DNA from: CAJBLF01 sp964545415
Lineage (GTDB): Bacteria; Patescibacteriota; Gracilibacteria; Absconditabacterales; Absconditicoccaceae
Direction: 5' to 3'
Assembly (NCBI GenBank): GCA_964545415.1
Contig: CAZJFP010000011.1
Span: 1-40,130 of the forward strand
DNA: 40,130 nucleotides
Part shown: positions 18,165 through 28,592 of the stretch, in pieces
Numbering within the stretch: the stretch's first letter is position 1
Layout: every line of letters starts with the position of its first letter
Notes under the pieces: model-generated
What the model saw: the letters and a program-made list of their open reading frames with translations, nothing else
Database searches by the model: none
What the model was told of the DNA's origin: nothing
Translations under genes and position numbers: made by a program

Positions 18165-18944
18165 ATGTATTGTAGCAATATGTGAACGTATTTATGACAA
18201 AATTTTCTCATCGACGCCAAAGTCAGGAGTTATATCGCTGATAAGGTTTTGTCGTTGTATCATGAAACGTGATGTAAAGCTTTGATTGAGATTTGACCTG
18301 GGAAGTGAGCTATTACAAAATTGATTCAGAATGTTTCTGATAATTTTTTTGTTGTGGATATGGACCCTACTTTCTACGAAAATTGACAATTGACCATTGA
18401 AAATGGAGAATTTATTCTTGGAGATGTCTTGGAAGTGGATGTGGAAAAATTCCTTTCTGAAAAAAAACTTCATTCTGAAAAGACCTTGATCGTTGGTAAT
18501 CTTCCTTACTATATTACCTCTCCGATATTGAGAAAGTTTTTTTCGGCGTGACAAAATTATGCTGGGGGAGTATTTATGGTACAAGATGAGGTTGGTCAAA
18601 AAATCAAAACCGATGCGAAGAAAAAATCCTATTTGCGACGATTACTCAACTTTTTTTATGACGTAAGCTATCTCAAGTGAGTTCCTGCCAAGTGTTTTAA
18701 ACCTGCTCCGAAAGTCAAGAGTTGCTTAATTGAATTAAGAATTAAGAATGAAGAATTAAGAATTGATTGGAATAGATTCGTCGAATTTTTGGAATTGTTT
18801 GCGCCGTTTAGCAGAAAGACGTTGGGGGCGATCCAAACGATGATCAAGAAAAAATCAGATATATCTTTTGCTATTCCGGAATCATTGAAGAAGAAAAGGT
18901 TGGAAGAGCTTTCTCGGGATGATATCCAACAGATTCTTTCTTAA
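18165..18944 (+). CDS. ksgA: 16S rRNA dimethyladenosine transferase KsgA/RsmA
   Basis: 259 aa from ATG 18165, or 254 from ATG 18180. It dimethylates the two adjacent adenines near the 3' end of 16S rRNA. Visible motifs are LGQNFLID (family start), the SAM-binding EIGPGKGAITKL (Gly46-Gly50 area), FVVDMDP, GDVLEVD, the catalytic NLPYYITSPILRKFF, and C-terminal KPAPKVKSC and FSRKTLGAIQTMI. Eight Gly codons are TGA, including the invariant Gly of LGQNFL and of EIGPG (18294), so the standard code shatters the gene and no long plus-strand ORF is seen here. Two repeat-like inserts are translated in frame: after FYEN (18379-18413) and in ELRIKNEELRID (18728-18766). Confidence 0.93.
18728..18766 (+). 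repeat. AATTAAGAAT-type repeat inside ksgA
   Basis: Units TGAATTAAGAATTAAGAATG and AAGAATTAAGAATTG are read in frame as IELRIKNEELRI, between the conserved PKVKSC and the FVEFLELFAPFSRKT region. Confidence 0.75.
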
Positions 18945-18964
18945 GGTCTGTCTTGCAAATCGGC

Positions 18965-19471
18965 ATGTATTGCATATATATTTTTTTAGCTATTTTATTC
19001 ATTTATTATAGTTTGATGAGTGTACTTGTCTACAATGGAGAAAAGTTTTCTAGAGGTAAACTTCGATATCTCGTGTTTGCTGTTATCGTTGCGAGTGTTT
19101 TCCTTCTTTCGATACTCAATAATAATGTTGTATGAGCAGTGCTGATTTTTTTCTTGTTGTGAGGGTATTTTTATTATTCTACCATCAATAACCAAATCAT
19201 CAAGATGACTATCAAGAATACAGAGTTGCTTATTTGAAGCAAGGTTTTTCCTCGAAATACGTTTACCGGTTATGTTATAGAGATTTATCCGAAAACCCAA
19301 AAAATCAAAAATATTGTTTTGCTTACTTCCAAAACACATATGATCTATACATTCGATGATACCTTGGAACATATCCAAATGTTTCTTGCTCAACTTGATC
19401 AATATCTTCCATTGCTTGGTGATTATAATCAATCAACAATAGAAAAGTTTTCTAGGAAAATGAAACTTTAG
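18965..19471 (+). CDS. membrane protein, possibly PH-like soluble tail
   Basis: 168 aa. Three hydrophobic segments occupy the first 80 residues (MYCIYIFLAILFIYYSLMSV, LRYLVFAVIVASVFLLSIL, GAVLIFFLLWGYFYY-like with TGA-Gly). A soluble tail follows with alternating strands (IIKMTIKNTELLIWSKVF, FTGYVIEIYPKTQKIKNIVL, HMIYTFDDTLEHIQMFLAQL). The tail layout resembles bacterial PH-like domains, but this is only an impression. It lies 20 bases after ksgA and 18 bases before the flippase gene, so the run is probably an operon. Ends on TAG. Confidence 0.7.
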
Positions 19472-19489
19472 ACTTATGTAATACTTCTT

Positions 19490-21061
19490 ATGAATCCGAC
19501 ATCATCACATAGATTAGTCATCAAAGATGCAGCATGGCAGCTGATAGGAAGAATTATCAGTGCTTTGTTTGGGTTTTTGACGATCAAGATTATTACTCCA
19601 TATCTAGGACCTTTACAATACGGAGATTATTCTACGATATTAAAATATTTTGCTATTCGGACTGCATTGGCTGATTTATGACTGTATGTTTTGGCAGTCA
19701 AACGTTTATGAACCATCAAAGAACAAGAAAAGGATCCTAATCATACGCAGCTCAAATCGGAATATGGAAAATTCGTCGGTACGAGATTAATTATCATGAG
19801 CGTAATCTACATCGTTGCGATTATTGTTGCGTATTTGCTTCCTGCATATACCTCCAATCCATACCTCGTGCGAGGATTGCCATTTGGTATGATTTTTTCT
19901 GCGAGTTTCATGTATGCGGGTATCCAGCAATTGCCTTTGCAGATTTTTTGGAGGATGGATAAACTTAGTCGATCCTTGATTGTTGCTAGACTTTCTCAAA
20001 TAGCTATCTTGGTTCCTGTAGTCTTCTTCATCTTCAAGGATATGACCTTTGATGGTAGTACGGTTTCATTGATTGCTTTCTCTTGTATTATGTTTTCTGT
20101 CGTAGCTAGCTCTATCGGACAGAATGTACAGATTCATCTGAGTGCCAATAAACTACTTAAGCTCAAAATAAAATTCGATCGAAAATTCACCAAAGATATT
20201 ATCGGTCGTAATCGGCAATATGGTGTCTCGTATTATCTCAGTAGTTTTCATACGTTGTTGGTGCTTTTGTTTCTGTGATGGTTTTTTCCTACATCAAGTG
20301 GACATAGTTATGCGGGAATCCGGGCTTTGGCGTTGTCGTTGATAGAGATTTTGCTGATTATTCCTTCTTCACTTTGAAATTCATTGCTTCACAAAATATC
20401 TAGTTATTCTTTGTTGAACAAACGCAAAAGCATTGGTAATCTTTTGTTATTGATCTTCCGAATAGGAGGTATTCTAGCAATCAATTTCCGGCTTTTTGCT
20501 GATAAAGTCATTCTCTTGGTTTCTGATAAATCCTTTATCGGAAGCTTTGCTTCCTTGAGTTCTCGATGATCCAATCAAGTGCTTTCGTTTCTCGGTATCA
20601 TGCTCGTAGCGAGTTTCATCAAACAAGTGTACAATTATATGTTTGTTTCTGTAGATAAACAAAATATATTACTTCCCATCAATCTGATTGGTATCTGTAT
20701 TGGAGTTCCTTTGTGAATTTGGATGATTCCTCAATATGGATTGCTTGGAGGAGTGATAACTCAGTTGACTATAGAATTGATGTTTATGTTTTGAGCTATT
20801 TTGGTAGGGAAAATAAAACATATTTATCCCTTGTTTTCCCGAAAAATTCGATGGAGAGTTGTGTTGATCCTTGTTTCTATGAGTGTGATAGGATATACAA
20901 TAACGCATGTTTGGATGCTTTCTATGCTTCGATTCTTTGTCGTAGCAATTCCTTTGAATCTTCTTGTTCTCTATATTTCACTTCCGACCATCAAAAAAAT
21001 CGCCAAGTGATTGACGGTAGAAGATACACTCGTTCCTGAACTTCAATCAGACTTTACTTAA
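19490..21061 (+). CDS. polysaccharide/lipid flippase (MOP superfamily, RfbX-like)
   Basis: 523 aa, about 12-14 hydrophobic segments. The N-terminus has the family look: DAAWQLIGRIISALFGFLTI then KIITPYLGPLQYGDYSTILK. Later segments include FGMIFSASFMYAGIQQLPLQ, the central basic loop (KLKIKFDRKF), LLLLIFRIGGILAINFRLFA and GIWMIPQYGLLGGVITQL. This family moves lipid-linked sugars or other lipids across the membrane. Six or more TGA-Gly codons occur, several within predicted TM helices. No glycosyltransferases are visible next to it, so the substrate is not indicated. It precedes tsaD by 15 bases. Confidence 0.88.
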
Positions 21062-21076
21062 TTTTTTTCTTCATAT

Positions 21077-22150
21077 ATGCTCAAGACTTTGGCCATAGAA
21101 ACAAGTTGTGATGATACTTCTGTAGGAATTGTCCGTTTTGATGAAAACAGTTTTTTCGTTGACTCGTTGTTGGCGTATTCGCAGATCCAGGATCATCAGC
21201 AATACGGAGGTGTGGTACCAGAAATAGCTTCTAGACTTCACTCAGAAAAGATTCTCGAAGTGATCAAAAATATCTGATTGGACAAAATACGTGATGTAGA
21301 TTTTATCAGTGTGACGACGCATCCGTGATTGCCTGGTTCGTTGGTTGTCGGCAAAGCGGTAGCATCGCTTTTTTCCAGCTATTTTGCTAAACCGTTACTC
21401 CAGGTAAATCATGTGTATGGACATCTCTTTTCCTTATTATTGGAAAGAAATATCTCTGATCTTCAATTTCCGCTTGTCGTGCTTACTGCGAGCGGCTGAC
21501 ACAACGACATATACGTTGTAACGAATTCAGAATGCAGAATTAAGAATTCAGAATGATTAGAACGGAGGGATTTTGGATGATATAGAATAGCGAAAGTAGG
21601 ATATACCTTAGATGATGCCGCGGGGGAGTGTTTCGATAAGGTTGCTAGAATGTTGTGAGGACCATATCCTGGAGGACAACGAATTTCAGAAAAAGCTTTA
21701 CAAGGAAAACCAAATAGCGACGTAGAATTCAAGCGTATCTTCCTTTCCAAGGAGAACTTCGAATTCAGTTTTTCGTGAATGAAATCCCAGGTTTCTTTTC
21801 TTTTGAAGAAATTGGAAGAAAATGGAAAGATTGAAAGATTGAAAGATGGAAAATTAGAAATTCCGGAGGAGTTGATATGTGATATCGCCTATGAGTTTCA
21901 GGAATCGGTCGTCGAAGTCATGGTCAAAAAATTAGTCCGTGCGTGAATAGCTTTCGGTGCAAAGATCTTATGACTCGCTGGAGGAGTATCATGCAATGAT
22001 AGATTACGAGAGTACTTGAATGAATATTGAAAATTGAAAATTGAAAATTGAATTTTTCTCAGGCCGACGAAAAAAATCTATTCTACGGACAATGCCGCGA
22101 TGATAGGCCTTGTATGAATACTTGAATACAATTCAGAATTCAGAATGTAG
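21077..22150 (+). CDS. tsaD: tRNA N6-threonylcarbamoyladenosine synthase subunit TsaD
   Basis: 357 aa. TsaD transfers threonylcarbamoyl to A37 of ANN-decoding tRNAs. Motifs: LAIETSCDDTSVGIV, GGVVPEIASRLHSEK, the metal-binding HVYGH, TASGGHNDIYVVT (its second Gly is TGA at 21497), DDAAGECFDKVARMLGGPYP, GLAGGVSCNDRLR and STDNAAMIG. About eleven Gly codons are TGA. Four repeat-derived stretches are translated: NSECRIKNSE (21523-21556), around KIERLKDGKLEI (21823-21861), YGKLKIENGIF (22021-22056), and the C-terminus EYNSEFRM plus its TAG stop (22131-22150). All fall between conserved blocks, so the enzyme is probably active. Confidence 0.93.
21523..21556 (+). repeat. ATTCAGAAT-type repeat inside tsaD (first)
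   Basis: AATTCAGAATGCAGAATTAA then GAATTCAGAATG is read in frame as NSECRIKNSEG, between DIYVVT and the YRIAKVGYTLDDAAGE block, where typical TsaD proteins have only a short loop. Confidence 0.8.
22021..22056 (+). repeat. TGAAAATTGAAAAT tandem repeat inside tsaD
   Basis: Three tandem TTGAAAA units (with a TGA that reads as Gly) encode YGKLKIENGIF between the RLREYLNE helix and the conserved STDNAAMIG block. Confidence 0.75.
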
Positions 22151-22216
22151 AATTCAGAATTAAGAATGTAGAATTCAGAATTCAGAATGTTGGTATTGCT
22201 GGAATGGATTATTGTA
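22131..22216 (+). repeat. ATTCAGAAT-type repeat with GTTGG core, copy 3
   Basis: About five ATTCAGAAT/AATTAAGAATGTAG units are followed by the core AATGTTGGTATTGCTGGAAT (22186-22205), then GGATTATTGTA. The units supply the last codons and stop of tsaD, and the core supplies the TAA of the opposite gene (22209-22211). Confidence 0.8.
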
Positions 22217-22631
22217 GGGATGTTGTAGGGGCGATTATTAATCGCCTTTTTTCTTTTGTAAAAAAAGGCCGGGAAAACCGGCCTGTACGTCATATTTTAA
22301 CGACAAGAATATACCATTTTATTCTTTTTGTGTTTGTTCCATGTAATATACCATAATATGAATTATGAATCGTATGGAACAGGAGGTTCTTGACGCGTAT
22401 ATCTTCGGTATTCGCTTTCAATACGCGTATCTCATAATGATTGTTTGTTTCGCAAGTAGGATCGTAGGTAAGCGTGAAATCCATGTATTCAGCTCCTTCT
22501 TGCTCGTCGGTGAATGTCTGCATTTGTACTTCTCTAAGCTCTCCATCCAAGGCAATCGGTGTACATGATTCCGTGAGCTTCAGACTGACTTCATGAAAGA
22601 TTCTCTCTTTCGGAATAATTGGCTCGTCCAT
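22209..22631 (-). CDS. hypothetical protein whose C-terminus reads through a terminator-like hairpin
   Basis: 140 aa in code 25. The first 113 residues look normal (MDEPIIPKERIFHEVSLKL, LREVQMQTFTDEQEGAEYMD, FTLTYDPTCETNNHYEIRV, ending KWYILVVKI). The next codon is TGA (22290-22292), and in this code the frame continues through two hairpins and part of the GTTGG repeat to TAA at 22209. That adds about 26 residues of very different, basic composition. Either the tail is real and the original stop was lost to repeat insertion, or TGA is tolerated as a leaky stop here. No family recognised. It follows the gene at 22642 by 10 bases. Confidence 0.6.
22230..22253 (+). terminator. terminator after tsaD
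   Basis: GGCGATTA and TAATCGCC form a palindrome followed by TTTTTTC. It lies just beyond the tsaD stop in the plus direction. Confidence 0.7.
22261..22283 (-). terminator. terminator-like hairpin on the minus strand
   Basis: The minus strand reads GGCCGGTTTTCCCGGCC followed by TTTTTT. It is a strong rho-independent terminator shape but lies inside the code-25 reading frame of the gene at 22209-22631. Confidence 0.75.
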
Positions 22632-22641
22632 GTTTTTTTTG

Positions 22642-22983
22642 TTATTGTTTACAATTTCTTTTGATCCATTCCAATACTTCATTGTGCACGGAATAGCCTT
22701 CACTGTTTATTGTACAGATCTGGTCTTCTTTTTGTGGTCCTGTACCTGTATAAGAAATATGACTATCGTTCGCTATGATCGTGAGCGTAGCTTTTTTTGA
22801 TGCTATCACTATCACAATGTTCCCTTCCTGATTGATATTGATAGTACATATCTCTGTCTCATGCTCGCTTTTTTTAGCGATTTTTAGCATATATTCCCAT
22901 GCTGTCATAAGAGAGGATTGTTTTGCTTTTTTTTGATCCAATAAATCAAAGGATTTTTGGATCTCTTTGAAAAAGATGTTCAT
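22642..22983 (-). CDS. hypothetical protein
   Basis: 113 aa. An N-terminal amphipathic helix (FFKEIQKSFDLLDQKKAKQS, TAWEYMLKIAKKSE) is followed by a beta-rich half (EICTININQEGNIVIVIASK, KATLTIIANDSHISYTGTG, DQICTINSEGYSVHNEVLEW). No TM segment, no TGA codon, and no recognised family. It sits between the Nudix gene (35 bases upstream) and the gene at 22209 in a minus-strand cluster. Confidence 0.7.
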   Translation of the reverse strand: MNIFFKEIQKSFDLLDQKKAKQSSLMTAWEYMLKIAKKSEHETEICTININQEGNIVIVIASKKATLTIIANDSHISYTGTGPQKEDQICTINSEGYSVHNEVLEWIKRNCKQ

Positions 22984-23018
22984 GTTTTTTTTGGTTTTAG
23001 TTTATATTATGTGAGTTT

Positions 23019-23447
23019 TTATTTGACGTCGTAAAAGAGCTTGATGCACTCATCAAGATCCCTGATCAGATCCATTTTTAACGCTTCTTGTGGTGTCTTT
23101 CGTATATAGTTTTTATGCTCTTTTGGATTGATCTTCACTTCAGGTCTTTCGGTAAATCTCTTGGAATACATGTGGTAGATGAAATCATAGTCTGGATATC
23201 TCACGAATAATTTGTCGAAGTATTCTGCGTCGTTGAGATCGATCTGTGTTTCTTCTCATCATTCTCTTTTCATGGCTTGATTGATTGTTTCTCCTGCATC
23301 TACTTTGCCTGCGGGTACGCCATAGGTATTCCCTTCCGGCTTATGATCCTGTCTGAGTAGAAGCAGTATCTCATCCTTATATTCTACGAAACAGCTCACT
23401 ACCTCGAATTTCGGAGTGAAGTTTTTCGGTTGTTCTTTGTATAACAT
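23019..23447 (-). CDS. Nudix hydrolase
   Basis: 142 aa, typical size. It has FEVVSCFVEYKDEILLLLRQ, GVPAGKVDAGETINQAMKRE, then GGEETQI. The Nudix box GX5EX7REUXEEXGU is complete except that the last Gly is Gln (EETQI). The two residues after RE are encoded by consecutive TGA codons (23256-23261), so both Gly are UGA-decoded within the catalytic box. The family hydrolyses nucleoside diphosphates linked to other moieties; the substrate cannot be told. The ATG at 23447 begins MLYKEQPKNFTPKFEVV. Confidence 0.88.
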
Positions 23448-23519
23448 TTTCGCGATTACGAAAAAATTAAATATGAAAAATATTTTTTTTTGTTTTTTTG
23501 GGGGTATCTATATCTATTT

Positions 23520-24050
23520 TTATTTCTGAATATCTTTGATGGTGATATCGAATATCAAGGTCTTGCCTGCCAATTCATGATTTGCATCGAACACTATTTC
23601 GTCTTTTTTCACTTCATAGACTTTGAATATCTGTCCGTTCTGAGACATGACTTGCATGCCGACTTTGTATTGGTCAGCATCAGGGATTTGGTCTTTTTTT
23701 ATAGTCAACAATTTCGCTTGATCTCGTTCTCCATATGCGTCTTTTGGTTCTATGCTTACGGTTTTGGTTTCTCCGATTTTCATGCCGATGACGCCTTGGT
23801 CGAATCCTGCGATCATCTGTCCTGCGCCTGCGACGAAGGTCAGTCATTCATCATAATTTCTTCCTGATGAATATTTCCCGCTTTCTTTGGCTATTTTTTC
23901 TATGCTTGTATCAAATACAGTTCCATCCTGTAATTTTCCTACGTAATCTACCGTGATGGTATTCCCTTTTTCGATGGTGGTGTCGGTTGTGCATCCCATG
24001 AGTCCTAAACTGATTAATGATAAAATGGATAGTGTGAGAAGTTTTTTCAT
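23520..24050 (-). CDS. lipoprotein FKBP-type peptidyl-prolyl isomerase (SlyD-like)
   Basis: 176 aa. Lipoprotein signal MKKLLTLSILSLISLGLMGC with Cys20 as the lipidation site. The FKBP core has ITVDYVGKLQDGTVFDTS, FVAGAGQMIAGFDQGVIGMK, GETKTVSIEPKDAYGE, and the SlyD-type insert-in-flap plus FDANHELAGKTLIFDITI. It would help fold exported, surface-attached proteins, fitting the many secreted proteins nearby. One TGA-Gly (DEGLTF, near 23844) splits it under the standard code. MKKLL is chosen as start because it begins the signal peptide, although the frame is open to 24203. Confidence 0.92.
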
Positions 24051-24133
24051 GATCCTTATCATAAAGGATAAAAGTGGCCCTACTGTATGTATTTTTTCCC
24101 TATTTTCAAATGATATTTCTCTTGCATTTTTTT

Positions 24134-24161
24134 TTGCAAATGCACTGAAAATAACTATAAG
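24134..24161 (+). promoter_or_regulatory. possible promoter of the PKD surface protein
   Basis: TTGCAA (24134-24139), 16-base spacer, TATAAG (24156-24161), about 75 bases before the ATG at 24237. The overlapping inverted repeat TTGCA/TGCAA nearby might also serve as an operator. Moderate match only. Confidence 0.4.
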
Positions 24162-24236
24162 GTATGCGTATGCCATTTTTTGGCTCCATTTTCTGGATTT
24201 CATCAGGTTTATATACGTCGGATTTATCCCTTATTC

Positions 24237-27200
24237 ATGTTCATGAAATCGTTGTTCTCCAAGAGTCTTTCCAAGTTTGTATTGATGCTGCTTTCTTTGT
24301 GAGCTCTCCTGCTTATCAGCAAGATCAATGCAAGTATCCCTAATGATTATATAGCGAACTATCAGATACAGGAGGATTATAATAAAATCCTTACGCTGTT
24401 TGTCGAAATTGAATCTGCTTCCAAAATCGGGTCTCAAGTTCCTCAAGCAAAATTCTCTGAGCTCAATGCAAGCTTTCAAGTAGTATTTCCAAAGTTTCCT
24501 CAGGATTTTGGATTCAAAGTGACGTATCAGCAATGCCTAGATATTACTCAAGGATTGACTACGTATGTCAGTACCGATTATCAATCGAGGCTTGCTTCGT
24601 TTATGACGAATTGCTACAAGCCGTTCAGCGATATCGTCAAAAAAGTGAATTCCAAATATACGGTCGTAGCCAATGCAAAAGTCTCTCCACAAGGAGGTCC
24701 TGCACCATTGACAGTGACTTTTGACGCCAGATCAAGTGTAGATCCTTCCAATGATACCATACCGAGCAGAAATTATTATCGATATTATAGAGACACTGAC
24801 GGCAATGATACGACTATCGGTGTCTGACCTGTCGTCAATGCAACCTTTGATGAACCAGGAAATTATCAAGTGCATCTTACCGTCAGAAGCTCCAATCAAG
24901 CGACAAACGGTATTTTTGACGGTGAAAAGACTATTTCCATCGATGTTACTCCCAAGACCGCCAATATCGTAGTGTATGCTAATGGTCAGAGACTTACCAA
25001 GGATGATAAGGTCAAGATAGGAATCCAGGAAGCTGAACAAGGCATTATTTTTGATGGTTCTGCTACATTACCAATGGGTGGTAGACAGATTCTCTCTCAT
25101 ATCCGGACCGTCTCTTCCAAAGAATGATTCTCTTATACCAAAAATGGTGATGGTAAACCGTCAATTATGAGGCTTGTTTTGCCTGGGCAAGGGGAATATA
25201 AGCTAGATCTCACTACGGTAGATAATGAAGCCAATAAACTTACAGAGACCTATTATATCTTGGTTTCTGATCCGGTCGCTATCATCAAACAGCAGCCTGA
25301 ACAAGGAAATACCTCTATGACATTCGCTTTCGATTCGACACCTTCGTATTCTATCGTTTCCAGTCTCAAGCTTTTCACTCGGGAGATCTTCGATGAAAAT
25401 GGCGATAAAATAGATACTTTCCAATGAAAATCCATCAAACAGCAATTCAAGAAACCTGGTGTCTATACCGTAAAATTGACGGTAGAGGATGAACTTGGTC
25501 AAACGAATACGGATGCATTGTCCGTCTATGCAGAATCTACGGATCCTATTCCTCAATTCACTATCACACCGAGCAACGCATGGAAAAATCCTTCGGAGTT
25601 TATTCTTGATGCTTCTGTGAGTTCTGATATGGATATGACTAACGGATACGATACGCTTACCTATGAACGATCATTTTCTGATCCTACCGCTGCCAAGATC
25701 GTTAATACGGAAGCCAATAATGAAAAAATTAGAGTGCAGTTTGATTCGGTAGGCACCCATACTATCAAGCTCACTGCAAGAGACAGTTACGGTAAAATCG
25801 CAGAACTGCAAAAAGATATAGAAGTAAAATCTACCTTGAGACCTGAAATATTCGTCGTACCTATCGCTACTCCACGAGGTAATCCGATGAATTTCGTCGT
25901 AAAATCCAATCAGCCTATTGTCAATTATCAACGGGATTTTGCTGATAAGGATCTGAGAACTGTCCAAAGTGATAGGATAGCACACACTTATACCAAGGCT
26001 GGAGTCTACAAGGTTGTACTCAAGGTTGCGGGCTCTGATGGTATGGAAAACGAAGTGAGCAAAAATGTTTTTGTAGGAGAAAAAACGTATCCGGTAGCTG
26101 CATTTACGGTCACCGATAAGATGTCAAATATTCAGATTCAGAGTGATGAATGTTCGGATACTGAATGAGGAGGTAATATGGTTCCTGCATATAGAATAGA
26201 TAGATACGCTGATTTTACTGTTGATCCTTCACTTTCCGTCAATACCAAAGGCGAAAAGCTCTGAATGCAATTTTTCTTTCAACCTCAAAATTGAGAGATT
26301 TACAAACAATCTGCGTTCAAACATAAATTCAATGAATTGTGATGTACCTATATATATCTGACTGCTGAAGATTCTTCTATTTCCAAAAGCGACAAAGTAA
26401 GAATCTATTTTAAGGTCGTCAATGCTTTGCCTAAACTTGATAATCTTGTACTCTTTTTCCCTCAATACGGAAATGAAATTGGTATCGGTTTCTCAGAAAA
26501 TAATGCCAAAGATATCTTCAATGATACGTTTGATCCTTTGATTGTGAAGGTTAGTGCTACCAATGCTATTGATTCTGATGGCTTCATTTCCTATTTCAAA
26601 CGATATTATTATTACAAAGATGATCCTAGCAGATCGATTGAAACCAAGATCACTCCAGGAAATATCCCTTATGCATTCTTTTCGTTGCCGAGAGTCCCTG
26701 GTGAATTCATGTTTGGTGTAACGATGTATGACAACGATGAAGGTAGTCAGGATAATCAGGATATTATAGGTAATGGTCCTTTGGTGTTTTTTCCGCCAGA
26801 TGTTAGTAGGCCAGATATTCCTTTGGTTACCTTGAAATCTGATGTCGCTAGTACAGAAATCTGAGATGAGGTGACGTTCGATGTAGTCTCCAAGATTATC
26901 TCCGACAGACCTGATTTTATTAGAGAAAGGACTATCCAATACGATTTTGATGGTGATGGCACTCGAGATATGACTACCAAATCCGATCGTGTTACCCATA
27001 TCTATACTGATCCGAATGAATTTGGATATAGGCCGAGAGCCGCAGTTTTGTATAGAGGATATAAAGGTATCGGTGTTTGATGAACTATTGTTGTCAAAAG
27101 CGGTCTCAAACCAATGCTTTTGTCTGATACATTTGAGAAAACTGCTATCTTTAGAGATGTGAGTTTAGGTGAAATTGCTGACAAAACCATCTGTTTCAGT

Positions 27201-28493
27201 ATGGTAGAATGCAAAAAGAATCCGTCGTATGTTACCAAGACAGGAGATGCGTTTACTTTCACGTATCCTGATTACGGAAAATATTTTGTCTCTATGAATG
27301 TTGCTGATAAATATGCTAATGAGGCAGATAAGAGATGGACACTTACCATGACGACAGGAACAAAAAATATGTGAGACTTCCATATCCTTTCTATACCTGC
27401 AGTTTCCATTGCCAATGGTGCAGTGGATCTCTATGTCGGCAAGAATCTTGATAATAGTATCTTGTTCTATATTACATATGACGATTCCAAATGAACGTGT
27501 TATGTAGATACGGATATAGCATTTGATAGTAATGGCGATGCTACAAAAGATAACGATAAAGATTTTCTCTGCAATGAACTGTATCTCAAAAAATATGAAC
27601 CTAAATACGAATCTGTCATCTGAAGGATCTTTTACACTAAGCCTGATACTACACAGGTTTCCAAGGATTTCATGGTTTCGTTCTTAGATTTTGAAGCGAA
27701 TCTTGATACTGAGACCAAGCTTGTCTACAATGCTATCAATGATTTCATCAATACCTTGTGAGACGTATGAAACACAGGCGATATGGCTGATTTCAGAATA
27801 CTGATGGTAGGGTTGAGAGACGGTCTCATCGATCAAAATGATACCAAATCCAATGTAGTCTCTGTCAAAGATTTTTATGAGACACATGATGTCAAACTCA
27901 ATGATGATCAGAAGATACAACTTGAAAATATCTTTACCCAATTGACTGATAAGGCTGTTGCTGCTGCATGAGGATGAAATACGTATGAATTAGCAAAAGC
28001 AGAAATACTCTCTATCCTTCCTGCAAATCTTGCTGTCGATGTGGGATGACTCTTCAAAGAATTTGAATCTGTAGTCTCTGACGCAACCCAAGAAAATGCT
28101 ACTCAACAAGACAAGAGAAAATCTGTACTTCAAGATATCATCAATCTCATCAAAAAAAATCTTGCTGCTGAGGGTGCTGAAGTGCAAACTAATCAAGTAG
28201 ATCCTTTGGATATGCAGGCAGTTATTATGCCGAATATGTGCAAGATTCTTGCCTTCTATACTATCGCTAGCGATGCATGTCCTGACAATGATATCAAGGT
28301 CGTACAGGGCGGTGATGAAATACAACCTGAGAATTCAGCTAAGGGTGGTAGTCGATTGAAAATCGTTTTGATTATCCTGGGAATACTTGTCGGTATCTTT
28401 GTTATCCTTGTTATCATTTTCGCGGTAAGAGCAAAAATGAATCAAGAAAAAGAAGCTGAAGAAGAGACTCCACCAGAATGAACAACTACGTAA
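24237..28493 (+). CDS. giant secreted PKD-domain surface protein with C-terminal anchor
   Basis: 1418 aa, with about twenty TGA-Gly codons. Signal peptide at 1-32 (KFVLMLLSLGALLLISKINA). Residues about 35-140 are a helical head. A clear PKD domain follows at about 142-240 (PQGGPAPLTVTFDARSSVDP, EPGNYQVHLTVRS). Further PKD/Ig-like sandwiches carry the end motifs PGVYTVKLTVEDELGQTN, VGTHTIKLTARDSYG, AGVYKVVLKVAGSDG and a DFDGDGTRD segment (about 901) that could bind calcium. A helical region (about 1150-1360) precedes a TM helix at about 1374-1395 (KIVLIILGILVGIFVILVII) and an acidic cytoplasmic tail. Probably a host-contact or adhesion protein; ligand unknown. Start ATG 24237, with 24243 as alternative. 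Confidence 0.9.
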
Positions 28494-28497
28494 TTAT

Positions 28498-28583
28498 AAA
28501 AAAAGACGGATTAGATTAACAAAGACGGAGTAGATAGCTGTATATCTATCCCGTCTAAACGTTCTGATTTCGTCTTTTTTTTA
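28498..28583. repeat. GACGGATTAGA-type inverted repeat, copy 2, acting as a terminator
   Basis: AAAAAAAGACGGATTAGATT and AAAGACGGAGTAGATAG pair with TATCTATCCCGTCTAAACG and TTTCGTCTTTTTTTT. The poly-A and poly-T flanks make it a bidirectional terminator between two convergent genes. It is related to the copies at 3581 and 36155. Confidence 0.7.
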
Positions 28584-28592
28584 TATTGCATA

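Noticed and set aside
18143..18170. T-arm-like GGGTTCGAAAT before ksgA as a tRNA remnant
   Set aside because: No matching acceptor or anticodon arm lies upstream, and the putative T-stem does not pair.
22131..22190. CRISPR array formed by the regularly repeated ATTCAGAAT units
   Set aside because: Units are short, directly tandem, without unique spacers, and no cas gene is nearby.
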